Made by a program: the position numbers and the translations under genes
The notes under the pieces: model-generated
Database searches by the model: none
What the model was told of the DNA's origin: nothing
What the model saw: the letters and a program-made list of their open reading frames with translations, nothing else
In this document: piece after piece, positions 39,582 through 52,325 of the stretch
Layout: each line of letters starts with the position of its first letter
Position numbering within the stretch: position 1 is the first letter of the stretch
Assembly (NCBI GenBank): GCA_013397435.1
Contig: VZRG01000453.1
Span: 124,001-188,000, forward strand
DNA from: Erythrocercus mccallii
Taxonomy: Eukaryota; Chordata; Aves; Passeriformes; Dicruridae
DNA length: 64,000 bases
Direction of reading: 5' to 3'

Positions 39582-39994
39582 TTTCCTGGGAAAGAGTTAA
39601 TTTTCTTCCTAGTAGCTGGTACAGTCCTGTGGTTTTTTGGGTTTAGTATGAGAATAATATTGATAACACACTGAGTTGCTGGGCAGTGCTTACTTAAGTC
39701 AAGGACCTCCCAGCTTCCCGTGCTCTGCCAGCAAGGAGATGCACAAGAAGCCAGGAGGGTGCATGGCCAGGACAGCTCACCCAAACTGGCCAAAGGGATA
39801 TTTCATACCATACAAGGTCATGGTCAGTATAGAAACTGGGGAAGAGGTTGGCCAGGAGCCACCAACTCCTGCTCAGGGACAGGCACCAGTCAGCATGTGC
39901 TGAGCAATTAAATTGTGAATCATTTTTTTCTCTTGTTTTATTCCTCTTCTTCCTTTCCATTATCATTACAATTAGTAGTAGTAGTGTAATAGTA
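39582..39994 (+). mobile_element. ERVL-like LTR, 5' part (interrupted)
   Basis: Recognisable as a common avian ERVL-like LTR. Blocks are AAAGAGTTAATTTTCTTCC, AGAATAATATTGATAACACA, GCTGGGCAGTGCTTAC, CCTCCCAGCTTCCCGTGCTC, TGCACAAGAAGCCAGGAG, CCAAACTGGCCAAAGGGATA, and a TATA-less GTCAGTATAGAAACTGGGG stretch where the promoter normally lies. It runs into an AGT/ATT trinucleotide region and is then cut by another LTR. The sequence resumes at 40450. No internal region adjoins, so it is a solo LTR. Confidence 0.88.
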
Positions 39995-40449
39995 TGTAGC
40001 ATTTCCTCCCGGGCCTCTCTGCTCCGGGGGGTGCTTCAGGACAGGCGGCAATGCACAGTGTGTGACACAACCCCCTTACGAGCTCTGCGGATCCTGGTTA
40101 CCAAAGGCATTCGGCGCAGGGACAGATGGAAACAGCAGTCCGGGTCTTGGGGGTGAACAGAGCTGGTTTATTCACTGCATGTAGATGGCCAAGACCCTTC
40201 TCCACATGCGACAGGGCTTTTTGTGCACACAGATACTGGAAGGGGTTGGGTTTAGGGTCACTACCCAATGCTTGCAAAGCATGGGAGAGGATTAGGGAAA
40301 GGTGAGTGAGGATAGGCTGGGGAATAGGAGAAGGGGAAAGTTGCAACATCTGGGTCATACCAAAAACTGAGGGGAAAACAGGCGTGTACTGGGTTGAACC
40401 ATAACATGAAAATAAGGATATGGGATGGCCTAAAAAGCACACTGCTACA
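39995..40449 (-). mobile_element. Complete 455-bp solo LTR nested in the ERVL-like LTR
   Basis: Both ends are clear: TGTAGCA at 39995-40001 and its reverse complement TGCTACA at 40443-40449. The element is flanked by ATAGTA (39989-39994) and GTAGTA (40450-40455). This is a 6-bp target-site duplication with one mismatch, the length typical of ERVK-type integrase. Read on the minus strand, AATAAA lies at 40172-40167. It is clearly richer in G+C than the host LTR and keeps many CpGs, which suggests a younger insertion. Homologous recombination between two LTRs has presumably removed the internal genes. No viral gene remains. Confidence 0.85.
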
Positions 40450-40611
40450 GTAGTAGTTATGTTTTATTTTGCTGTAATTATTAAACTGTTCTTATCTCAA
40501 CCCACAAAGTTTACCTTCTCTTTCTGATTCTCCTCCCCTCAGGGGAGGAAAGTGGGCAGTGAGGGAGAGGCTGCATTGTGCTTAGTGCCCAGCTGGGGTT
40601 TAACCACAACA
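40450..40611 (+). mobile_element. ERVL-like LTR, 3' part
   Basis: Continues the LTR left at 39994. It contains ATTATTAAACTGTTCTTATC (polyadenylation region), TCAACCCACAAAGTTTACC, CTGATTCTCCTCCCC and the terminal GCTGGGGTTTAACCACAACA ending at 40611. The CA end is intact. Confidence 0.88.
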
Positions 40612-41919
40612 CGACTGTATCAGATTTTTTGTACTTCTAAAGAGGCCTTCTTGCCCTCAGTATTTTGTCACCTGCTGGAAGTTGATACTAGCACTGTATA
40701 TTGGTTTCACCCACACTCCTCAGTGAATTAAAAATCATTCGTAACCTACAAAGGTTGTTCCTATCACAAGACTCACAACTGTGATATTTAGGAAAATCCT
40801 ACGGTGTTGAAAAGTTCTTCACTATCATCTTTCTAAAGACATATGTGCTCCCTAAGAGAGATCTTTCAGAATTCTGTTTCTCTAGAAGATAATTTCTTGT
40901 ATAAAAGGTGTTAAAATATGCCAAACTAGTGTACATTTACTAAATTGCTGAATATTGAGATTTTATAATGCAATCTTTTTCCACCTACTATTATGAGTTG
41001 GTTTTGTGAGGAAGGCTTAATAGGTTTCTTTTCTTTTTCTTTTTTTTGTTCTGTACCTAGTTCATGGCTCAGAAACTTAGTCTGACATTTAAGCTAACCA
41101 GGAAATGGGAGCTTCAGGTATTCAACCAAATCAGAGGGTAGAAATTCCATGTATATGACTTTCTGTATTTCTTTTGTCATGCCTTTAGTTTGGTAACTAG
41201 CTAGAGGTTTTTTAAATAGAGTATACAGGTTCTTTGAACCAGCAGATACCATTAAAATCTGCTAAGCACAGATGGCTCAGTGATCTTTAGTTACCTATAA
41301 CCCTGTAAAATATTGGTAAACCCCAACTGGGTACATGAATCATAAAAACATCTGTTGTTCAAATAGGTGGACCCAGCTGGAAGTCTATGTTTTAAAAAAT
41401 GTATCTTGCCTCCTACAAAGATGCACAGTCAAAACAAGTCACTTACTGAGGGGCAAGTCAAACTCCTCTACATCCATTTAGCAGTACAGACCTCTCTGGC
41501 TGACTGACACCCTGAGCAGCTTCACTCTCATACTTTTATGACTTACCAAGCCAGGCATAGGTTTCCAGCAGCTTACATAGTTACAGGTAACTCATGCTCA
41601 CTGAACCAGTTTGTTCCATCTGCACTTAAAAGAGTTCAAATTATGAAGAGCAATCCTTGTCAGACTCATTTAACCAACAGGGAATCACGGTGGCATTTAC
41701 AGAGGTGCCAGGTAGGACTTCTTGCACTTTTAAGGGACAATTCTATAGCAGTGCAGCAACGAGCCATTTTTTTGTTATTATGTCTAATGGAAAAAAAAAA
41801 TTCTGTCTTTAAAGGCTAGCTCATGATTTCAAGAAGAATAGTATTATCCTGCCATGTCTGGAAAATGCAAGTGGAGTGTACAATATAAAAATTAGTATCT
41901 AAAGAAAGTATCCACAACA
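40612..41919. other. Intergenic sequence
   Basis: The 93-codon plus-strand frame at 41538-41819 has no family resemblance. No repeat recognised. Confidence 0.5.
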
Positions 41920-42022
41920 GAAAAAGAAAAGGAAAGGAAAGGAAAGGAAAGGAAAGGAAAGGAAAGGAAAGGAAAGGAAAGGAAAGGAAAGGAAAGGAAA
42001 GGAAAGGAAAGGAAAGGAAAGG
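41920..42022 (+). repeat. (AAAGG)n pentanucleotide tract, left of gap
   Basis: A short AAAAG start (41920-41930) passes into about 18 perfect GGAAA units (41931-42022) that run to the edge of the assembly gap. Confidence 0.98.
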
Positions 42023-42177
42023 NNNNNNNNNNNNNNNNNNNNNNNNNNNNNNNNNNNNNNNNNNNNNNNNNNNNNNNNNNNNNNNNNNNNNNNNNNNNNN
42101 NNNNNNNNNNNNNNNNNNNNNNNNNNNNNNNNNNNNNNNNNNNNNNNNNNNNNNNNNNNNNNNNNNNNNNNNNNNNN
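42023..42177. other. Assembly gap (155 N)
   Basis: Run of N inside the pentanucleotide tract. The true length and content of the repeat are therefore unknown. Confidence 1.
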
Positions 42178-42272
42178 AAAGAAAAGAAAAGAAAAGAAAA
42201 GAAAAGAAAAGAAAAGAAAAGAAAAGAAAAGAAAAGAAAAGAAAAGAAAAGAAAAGAAAAGAAAAGAAAAGA
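42178..42272 (+). repeat. (AAAAG)n pentanucleotide tract, right of gap
   Basis: About 19 perfect AAAAG units. The motif differs by one base from the AAAGG units left of the gap. Confidence 0.98.
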
Positions 42273-45200
42273 GTTATATTTATGCGCGTACCTTAATTAT
42301 TTCCTCTGGGAATTTGTATCAAAAGAATCCCAAGCAAGGATTTTCCTATACAGAAGTTGAATCATGATAAATTCTCTGTTGCATCCTTCCAGTACTACAC
42401 CATAGAACGGGAGTACACAGGAAAAAATAACCCTATCCTTTCAGGGTCAGCAAATCACCATCTATCTTCAGAGAGGCAAGGAATAATAAGGAATTCAAAG
42501 GAAAAAATATTTTCTGGTATCTACATTTTCTCTCAAGCTAGGCCCTATCTGACCTTCAGCTGAAATATTATCCCCAAACATATAGAAGCAAAAAGAAATC
42601 TTAGAAATGTATGCTTACAGGAGCTGACATTTCTTGAATCAACTTTCACTGAACTTTTATTTTTGTAACCATAATTCAATTTTATTTATTTTAAACATTT
42701 CTGTTTGTTTTATAAAAAAATGTATTTGTTATTTATCAATCTTTGTAATTACTTATAAATCTTTCTGAATTTCCCCCTGCTGCAAATGCCCATTCCTGTG
42801 GCTTGCTGTTGCATAGTACACCACCATCTATTTCACATAAATGGAATGACAGAATGATGTACTGAATCAGCATGCAAGTATGTTATGAAGCAATTATGTT
42901 TGATGCTGCACATGTGTTCAAATTAACTTTCTTCCCTGACTTCAGAAAATCTGCATCAGAGACTTAAGGGAACATTTTTCATAGTATTAAAAATAAATTA
43001 CTAGCAAAACAGGGCAGAGATTGATCCCACTCTAACAGTTTAGAGTAGTGAAAGGAAACCAAGGCTACTTTGCACAGTTAGGAATTTATTATACCCTGGT
43101 TTTGGCCCTGGACTGCATTTCATAAGCAGAAGTAAAACATGCCAGTCCCTGAAAGGCTCTCTATTTCAAGAATGAGATTTTTTTTCTCCTCCTAGATGTC
43201 TGCAATGATTACTTTGAAAAGCTTGAGCCATGTACAAGAAGGCATCATATGCTGAAGTGATCATCCTAAACCAGAAAGTTAACTAACAAGTATCAGCAAA
43301 ATCTGATGCCATGACTTTTCCGTTTTTAAAATACTAGCACCAAAACCTGTGCTAAAGAAAAGAAACTTGGCTCTTAAAGAGCTTGACTCCTAGAAGACTT
43401 CAATATACTCTCTAAAAACACTTTAACAGGAGCAGTAGTCTTTTTAAATCTGCAATTATTTATTTTTCTGTAACACGAATCAGAGCTCTTCAGTATATTT
43501 TCATTCAAAAAGAAAATGTGTTACAAAGACTTTTTGCATAGTTTGCTCAAGCACATTCAAGTCAATATATGTAAGGTCATAAGCAGAGTCACCTCAAGCC
43601 AAATAATTTATTCTTCAAACATGTATAGAAATAATAACTCCCATTTAAGTTTCGAATTTATTCCCTTTGACATGTACTGATCACAAAGCACTTTATCTTA
43701 CTTCTAATGAAATCAATAAGAAATATCCTGCACTCATGCAATCAGAAGTGCTACATTTTCTTTGCATAATTTTTTTAAAGTTTGAATTGGCTGTTAGGTC
43801 ACTTGATTTTAGTGCCTAAAGCAAAGCATTTACAAGTGACTGGAGATTAATTTTGCAAGAAAGATCCTTAAGAAAGGATAATTCCAATATATTAAATTCA
43901 CTGCTTACTTGAAAGTAAGTACCCTATATTAGCTTCCTGAAGGATATATCCGTGCATGCCATCAAAGACAAGCTGTCAAAACAAGATCAAGTGCTGCTTA
44001 GGCTCGCTTAAAAGTCAACTTTCATTCCAAGGTGATGTACTTCTTGAAGGTGAAGTGTGTGGAATCACATAAATCCCTGTTGCAGTTCTGATTTTGCTTG
44101 TTAGTAAATGTCATGAATATTCCGATAATTTGCTAAGGTTAGCTAGACTTCACAAGTTCAAAGTACATCTTAAAAGAAGCACTGGGGACTGTATATTCTT
44201 CAAGGGTTAATTAGGTATGGTCAAATACAAAGCAGACAAACAAACAAGTGTGTAGAACAAATCATTAATTCCCTTGTGAGAATATTAACAGTGCTCTAGG
44301 TCAAAAAACATCATTATCCCATATTGTTTTTATCTTTTAAAACATTACATTAAATGTATTTTAGATATTAAAGACATTACTAGAAAAAAACTCAAGAAGA
44401 GATTCAGATACATAATTAAATATACTTTAAAGATAATTTTCTTTGTTGATCTCACTTTTTTGAAACAGCATATTCTAAGGATAATTCCAGTGAAATAAAT
44501 GGAATTTCTACATTCAATGAACATAAATTCTCATTTACCAGAATGTTTTGTAATGGAAACATAGTTTCAATTGAGAAATGTGTATTTTTGTATGTACTGA
44601 CAGACCGTGCTCCAGAGAGCACTTATTATGAATATAAGCAATTGTCTGGATAATGCAGAAGTTTTTTCCCCTTGTTTTTTTTTTCTAACAGATATTTCTT
44701 GTCTGTGATTAGGCCATGATTACTTGTAGATAATGTTGTCAGCAAATTATATATCTCTTTCAACATACAAATGTTTCTTACTTTTCATAATGTGACTTTC
44801 ATATAATCACTGGGTAGTATTGGTTCTAATACAGCCACAAGGCTTTTATTCTTGACATCCAAGGGACAGGATTTTACCTCTTCTGCTTTTTTCTTTTTCA
44901 TACATTATCTTAGCAACACAGAACTGCACATGTTTCTGATGGGATGCATGAGATTTCTTTTTAAAGATTATATAGTCTCAGATGCTTATTCTCAAAATTC
45001 TGCACCTAATTTTCAGGTACTCAACTCAGAATTATGCAGACAAATTCATGTTTTCACAGATATCTGTTACTTGCAAGGATGTTTATGAAGAATGAGCTTT
45101 TTAATTCTTTATGAATGAAGGCAAGTATAATTATGCATTTGTCCTAATTTTGGACAGTGGGTAGTTTTCAAACTATGTAATTTGGACTGATGTCCTCCTT

Positions 45201-48200
45201 CAGGTGTTTAAGCCAGATATCTGTTTTGCCTGCACAGATATAAGCAAATTTTTAACCCTTAGTTAAATAGGAATCTGTTTTGTTAGTATTTTTTTCTGCC
45301 CTTCACATACAGATTGCATCACTTTACAATATTACTATATTCCACTTCTTTCTTGTTGAGAGCATTTTAAGGATTATCCAGGCTTGGTGGTCAAAGTGTC
45401 ATTTTACAGCAGGAATTTTTTTATTTTTTTTCTTTTAAGATATTGAGACCTAATCTGTGTTTACCACTGGTACAAGAACTGTATTCTAAATTCTTCTAAA
45501 AACTGTGCCCCAATATTAGTATCCGCCTGCTGAAACTTTACTTTCCCTTAAAAAGAGATACATCAGGCATTTGCTTATTTTGTGACTTGAAACTCAGTGT
45601 CATCCATATCAGAGAAACCCAATTATGCAATGGTATGATCACCTTCCCTTTTCAGTACCTCATGTGTAATTGTGCTGGTAAGTGTGACACCAGTGAGTAC
45701 ATTTTCAAAGTGATAACTGAGGGTCTAACCATGTGGATGATGTTACTGGAGGTAGTGGAGCCTAACTCTGGAACTTAAGTTTCAAAAACGCTCATCCTGC
45801 AACAGGCTGAGTAAATTTCACTTGGTTACTTAACTAGTCATGATGAATGGGAAGAGAGACAAACTTCATTTTTAGAAAACAGTAGTGTGACAATATCATC
45901 ATCCGTGAAAATGCCCCTAATGCAATTCATGTTTGTCAGGCACTTTTACTATAACAGCAGTATCTCAGTCGCATTAAAACTGCAGCTTCATTTATTTTAA
46001 ACTCTAAATAAAAGGAGTATCTATGCTCAATCCATATGCTCCTGAAGAAAATATGTTTATTCTGTATCCTTAATTTAACTTAAGACTGTGAAAAATTGGT
46101 CTGCAATTACCTCTTTTCAACTGCACAGCACATGGCATACTACAAACTTGCATTTTAGACTTTTATAGTTTGTTTCGTTTTAATTTTCACTTTTGTTCAC
46201 TTTTGTTTTGTTTTAATTTTCACAATTACAGCTAGTGCTAATCTGTGACTTGCCCCTTTGCCATACTAAGAACCTTTTATCTGAAGAAGCAGCAAACTGA
46301 TTCCCAAGAAAGAACCAAATTTCACAGCACTAAAAAATCCCCTTGAGGAAGAAGAAACTGCAATATGTTTTTAGCAGAAGGAAAATGCATTGGGAAATGC
46401 TTTGTTGGGGAACAAAAAAAAACAAAAAAAAAGGTGGATAATGACAGAAAAGGAAATGAGCTTCATGAAAAAAAAATATAGAGGTGATAAAGAGCCAGTC
46501 ACAACATCTCAGTTCTCAAGCTGATAAGGCAAAGGCAGAGTAATATAAATGCTGCAGTTAAAGTCAAAGGCAGTCGAGAATAAGGTCTTATGTACTCACC
46601 TAGCATTGCATCCCTCACCATCTGCTATAGCTTGACATGGTAATATATCACAGAATGAAGTGTGAAGTGCAAGGTCAAGAGCCAAGATATTTCTTTCATC
46701 AGGGAACTCCAGATAGGTCTTTATTGATCAGTCAGAGCTACCTTACAGCACCTCTACAACTCTAATTGGTGCTGAATGGTCTTATGTTTTTATAACATTA
46801 AAATTGTGATGCTATATAGCCTGGCAAGGACATGTAAAAGTTATAGTATCTTACAGGCTGAATTAATATCAGAAGGCAAGGTATAGCTCAAGGAAAGGAG
46901 TTAGGTGATACCTGAGCGTGATTTAATCTTCCATCTAGGAGATGAGATGGCTGAGCAGGTAGAAAATGACATCAGTTATGAGACTGATTATAAGGAAGTG
47001 AAGGTGTTAATAATTTACTTTATAAAAATGGCTTTTCAAATTACAGCAATTACAACAAACAAATTGTTTCCTTGGGTCATACTTGTAGACAGAATTAATG
47101 AGTGACTCAAAACACCTGTATAAACATAATAGGCTAGTTAGGGTAATTTACTGGAAAAGTAAATTAACGTAGCATCACTATTGGTGAGGGTATTTTACTT
47201 AGTGAAAGGGAATTAAGTTACATCCCAGGTAAAAATTATTACTCATCTAATCCATTTGTCTAGATGTAGCCAGTCTCAATCCAAAAGAATAGGAATTATT
47301 AATAAATAGAAATCTGCCATCACAAAATCATGTGATGTGATCATCACTATCCCAGAATTTAATTTTTTTGTCTCTCACAGAGTATTTAAAATAATTTCCA
47401 CCATGCTTTTTGGAACACAATTGACCAAAGCTAGAAAAACAAGTAAGCATAAAAGTAGAATGCTCCATAAGCTCAAAGTAAATTAATACTCATTTATTCA
47501 TATTCATTGTTTCAGTCCTCTAAATATAAGGTCTATTTGAAAAGAAAACTATTTTACCAAACTGCACAAATTAGTACACACATAAGATATCAATACGTCA
47601 GGGAAGATTTTCATGTCAAAATTTGCTCATTTTCCATCTCCCTGTAGTCACTGGTTCTGAAAGGAGAGTGTCATTGGTTGCTTATATCACAGATGTTACC
47701 CTTAGGCCCTGGTGAGACTAAAATCCTACCTCCACAGATAGTTCTTGCTGCCAAAGGTTTACAATCAAAATAAACAAGATTACTACAAACACTACAAAGA
47801 TGAGTGAAGACTGTTACTTCTGGGCAAATTATATCCCATTTGGGAATGGGACTTGAATGTCTTGGTATAGGGATTTTGCATATGAGATTGTTTATTCATA
47901 ACCTACAATGGAAGGACAGAGCAGGACTGGTATACCAAAGCCTGCCCTGATGCTCTCCTCAAATATCTCCAATTCTTAAAGTTGCTTAATAGCTTCAGGT
48001 TGATATTATTATATTTATGCTTTGTGTCAAATGACACAATACAATTCTCTTTCCCTGTATTCCAATCTTCTTTTTTAACTGCATGAAAATATTACAAGTC
48101 CAGCCATATAGCATCATAATTTTTCTAATGAATTAGGCACAAGTCATTGGATTACTCAGTTATGATGGACTTAGTGAAGTCTAAATTTACTGCACAGGGT

Positions 48201-49969
48201 GCAAAAAGTATTTCCCCCTTACCATGGCAATATAAAAGGGATATAACCTGATCTGAAACAGAAGTCTAAAAGCATAAGGGATCTGGGTCAATCTTGAGTT
48301 ATATTCCAAAGGATAATGCTGTGACCTATGGAAACTCCATTTGTCAACTAAGCTGGAGCATATGCTATGGGATTTCATGCGAAATGTGTTAAAAATTCTT
48401 CCCCAAAGACAGAAACGAATGTGGTTACGATAACCAAAAACTTTACTACTGTTACTTTTCATAATGAATGAGAATTGTGACATTCTAGCAAATTAAGGTG
48501 ATCTTTTCTCATCCCACAAAAAAAACCAAGCAGATATGATTTCTTTTGCCAAAAATCTAATTATAATCTGCAATTGTCCTATTCCTGCATTCTGTGTTTC
48601 TCATGAGAACAAAAACTGATGTAATACTAAACTATGAAACAAACAAAACGCAGATCAGGTTCCAATAAAATTACAAGTGTTTCACATGCATCAAATAATA
48701 CTGTAAGAAATTGTGCCTATAAATATCAAGAAACCTCAAAAATCACTCAGCTACACAATCTTGGAAAGAGGACCATTGCAGTATGCTATTTTTTCCTTCT
48801 CTATTCCTATCCTATTCCCAGCTGCTGACCCATGTTACTTTTTGTAGTTTTCCAAATGGCTTTTGCAGAGGTCCAAGCTGCTTAGAGAATAAAAATCAGT
48901 GGCACTGAACATTATGCTATTTTGTGTGCTTATCACCAGAAAAGGTATGAACCCATGGTCAATGTAATTTTCCTCTAGTATAGGTATTAGCTGAAATGAC
49001 ACAAGTCCTATATGAATGCATTCTGACCAGCTATGAAAACAGTAATTGTATCATCAGAGAATATACAGACTAAGAAAAAGTTGGAACAATTTAATAAAAA
49101 AAGTCTGAACTAAGCAGAATTCATTTTAATGGAAAAGTAAGGATCACAACCATGATGAAAAGTAACTGTTTTCTGTATCTTTACTACATGTTTCCTGTAC
49201 TTTCAGTTGTTTCTGTTTCATCCCTGGAAAAGAGGTTTTGCAGCCATTCAAGTTGATTTAAACTTTGGATAGTGAGTGGCAGATGATGTTTCATTTCTGA
49301 AATAATTCTTAGTACCATTCCTTTCAAGCCTCTTCATTATGCTGGGTCATATGACAGTAGAGAAGGTGCCTTAAATGCATTGTCTAGTCATAAAGAGCAT
49401 CAGCCTCCCAGAGAAGAGTCTGAATTCACTTGTAGTACAACATATTACAACATGGAGCTTCCTCAGAATAAATGTATACTGGATACATTAAAAGAAGTTT
49501 TTATGTCTCCATGACACAGCCTTTTGAGATATATGTACTCTTAGGTTTTGCAAACCTAAGGCAGTAGGGAATAATTTTTTATTCAAACACTAAGGTTTTT
49601 TCCCTGGAGGTTTAGACATATTTCTTTCTCCATATGAACCCATCTCTCTGCCTGTTACTGCAAAGAGTGGTAGCATCACACACCAGGAATTGTCGATGCA
49701 TAAGCCTAGGATGAATTACTGTTCAGACTCAGATTTTTATAAGCAGGTTTTTGGAATAAAGGGGGTTTGATTGTTTGTTTGTCTGTACACTCAAATCTTA
49801 TTCAGCTTGTTTTTTATTACTGCAAAATTCCTGCAAAACTAGATAACCAACCTTGCGTGACAACAAAATTTAAGAACAAGATGCTCAAACAGAAATCCAA
49901 GCTTGTAAGAGTCAGCATTAGCCCTTAGTAGAAGAGCTACATAAGAAAACAACTTTACTGAAAGAGAAA
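42273..49969. other. Long AT-rich intergenic sequence
   Basis: No transposon, RNA gene or coding exon recognised in 7.7 kb. A 33-bp direct duplication lies near 46165-46222 (TTTTAATTTTCAC modules). The polypyrimidine-plus-AG sequence at about 44671-44691 resembles a splice acceptor but has no partner. The minus-strand frame 48187-48483 (98 codons) is not recognisable. Confidence 0.5.
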
Positions 49970-50545
49970 CACAGAGCAGTGGAACTTGGAAGGGATCTCT
50001 TGAGATCATCTAGTCCAACTCCCCTGCTCAATAGAGCCACTTACAGAAAGTTGCCCAGGGCAGTGCACAGATTGCTTTTGAATATCTTCAAGGGTGGAGG
50101 CAGCAGATCTTTGGGCAGCCATCTGGTGCATTAACCACTTCTCCCAGTTTGTATCATCAGTAAACTCCTCCACTGAGAGTAAGTCTTCCTTGCTCCAGAC
50201 TTCACCTGCAGTTTCAGGGGCCTGAAGACCACACATACTGATAAAGACTGAGGACAAGGTGACATTAGAAACCTTGTTCCTTTTCATTTCCTTTATCATC
50301 AGATGCCTTGTCCTATTGAACAGCAGATTTACATTTTTCATATATTTGCTTGCTGCTGATATACCTGTAGAAGTTTCACTTGTCTTTCACATCAGCATCA
50401 ACTCCAGATGGGTTTTAACTTTCCTCATCCCACCCCTCCACGCTTTGGCAGTATCTTTGGGGGGTTTTCTGTGTCATTCATGCTTCCTTTTCATGTCTAT
50501 ATTTAGACAGGACTTCCCTTTTTAACTTAGCTTGCAGGAGGTGAA
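49970..50545 (-). mobile_element. CR1 LINE, internally deleted, minus strand
   Basis: Minus-strand blocks occur in CR1 order with large deletions. 50545-50230 corresponds to the ORF2 linker between endonuclease and RT (plus-strand marks CTCCACGCTTTGGCAGTATC and TTTCCTTTATCATCAGATGC). About 50200-50130 contains a degraded FADD box that translates as EEFTDDTN. 50110-49975 is a 3' region (GGAAGGGATCTCTTGAGATC, ATCTAGTCCAACTCC, TTTTGAATATCTTCAAGG). Most of the RT domain is missing. No intact frame. Confidence 0.78.
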
Positions 50546-50920
50546 CTTTGAAAATCTTCCAACTCTTCTGTACCTCCCTTTTTTCAAAGACTGTATTTTG
50601 TAGAGTTATTGGAAATCCCACATGACCAAAACTCTACCCTAAATAACTAATCTTGAACTGTAATCTCTCAGATGATTCATCATCCACCCATAGACAGAAC
50701 CCCAGGCAATGCCCCTGGTCTCTCACATCAAGAGTAGATTCCTCTCCTCACCACCTTGCCCAATACTTCCTAATGAGCTTATATCCATCTCTCACACACC
50801 CCAATCATTTGAGCAATCCCATCATATCCCCATTACCCCAAGATCATGGCCCTATTTGTTCCCCATGCATTTGTGTATGGGAATGGATTGGTGTACAGTA
50901 ATTTTCTGCCCTATCTGAGA
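50546..50920 (-). mobile_element. Possible continuation of CR1, minus strand
   Basis: The C-rich sequence near 50690-50880 (CCAATCATTTGAGCAATCCC, CCCATGCATTTGTGTATGG) has the flavour of avian repeat DNA and follows the CR1 linker without a clear boundary. Resemblance is weak. It could be a different old element. Overlapping plus-strand ORFs here are not convincing. Confidence 0.3.
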
Positions 50921-52179
50921 GAACAAATGGTTGGCTACAATACTTAGAAAGAAAACTGTCTGCCTTGAATCCCTCAGGATGCCATTGGGAAGAACACTGC
51001 TCAAGTTGTTACAAAAATACACATATTTTGGAGGGATGGTGTAGTCAGACATATAGAGGAATACTTAGTGCTGTTTAATAAACACTACTTAAACGCTAAT
51101 GAAATTAAAATGAAAATTTCATTTCCAGGAAAACCATCTTCTCTTATTTTAAAACTTCTGTTCTGAACAACAATTTGTGTCAGTTCCTGTGACAACAAGA
51201 TGAGGTATCATGTCATGGAACATGTTAATCAAACTCCATTTCTAATCAAATGAATTAAAAATAGAATATATCTTAATAGCAAAATTGTAATTCTCTTGAC
51301 TTCTTTTTGCATACAGATGCTGAGCGCAGTAAGATTAGATTCATTTACAATTCTATTTTCAGCTTGACTTTTATGGTCAAGATATCTCCCTCCTCCCTCA
51401 CCCCAAAAGTTAATTTTTTGCTTTAAACTACAGGAAATGGTAACTGTGATTTGCATTATCTTCCAATGTGATTTGTGAGATTGCAGGATTGGAAAGTAGT
51501 CCAGGTAATTTTACTGCGGCCTAAATCAACAAATATAAAATAATTTCAGTCTCCTAATTTGCACCCAAAAAAGGACTTTAATTAACAGATAGTTTGCCAA
51601 TGCAACAATTTATTTATCATTTATTTTAAGATCCTGACACATGGCTCAGGTTGATGGACTTAGAATTACATTGCCCATAGTTTTTCTTGGCCAGTTCTAT
51701 CAGCATTCTGTAGTAAGATATCCATTCACAATTAGTATTTATACAAAAGAAAATATTCAGATTATTTTAGTAGAACATTAATAAAGCTAATGGAGATATA
51801 CATAGGACAACTTGGTTTAACAGCAAAAAAGTAACTGCAATTCAAATATTGTTCTAGCTTATGCACCAGGATGAGCCAATATTAGCAACTCTTTTCTTTG
51901 TAACTGTTATTGAAATTAACATTAAAACTATAGACACAACAATCTTTTCTGTGCAGAATCAGAGATATCTGAAAACACTTAAACAGAACTGAAGAGTTTT
52001 AAAACCTGCGCCATGATTTCCTTAAAAATATCCAAACAATAAACAATCCACAGATTTCATAAAAAAAAAATCATAACAAAAGCTTCTATTAATTCCATGT
52101 TTCCTGAGAGATACTAAGAGAGGACTATAACAACACCTGGGTTGAGTGATGAAAACCGTAATTTAAAAACAAGAGTCTT
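50921..52179. other. AT-rich intergenic sequence
   Basis: Nothing recognised. Confidence 0.55.
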
Positions 52180-52325
52180 TATACAGAATAATAGACTGAT
52201 TTGGATTGGGAGGGATTTTTAGGGAGAGGTATCTTGTCCAATCCCTCTGCTGTGGGCAGGGACATCTTTCACTAGATGAGATTCCTCAAAGCCCCATCTA
52301 ACGTGACCTTGGACACAGTTCATGG
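52180..52325 (-). mobile_element. CR1 LINE 3' end fragment, minus strand
   Basis: About 145 bp of the CR1 terminus in reverse complement: TTGGGAGGGATTTTTAGG, TATCTTGTCCAATCCCTCTG, CTGTGGGCAGGGACATCTTT, CTCAAAGCCCCATCTAACGT and GACCTTGGACAC. It is short and diverged, so probably old. Confidence 0.85.

Noticed and set aside
44665..44700. Polypyrimidine tract plus CAG resembling a splice acceptor
   Set aside because: No open frame or donor downstream.
46620..46700. TATCACAGAATGAAG sequence considered as a CR1 3' end
   Set aside because: Only the short CACAGAAT core matches; the adjacent CR1 blocks are absent.
48187..48483. 98-codon minus-strand ORF
   Set aside because: No resemblance to any family and no flanking gene or retroelement context.
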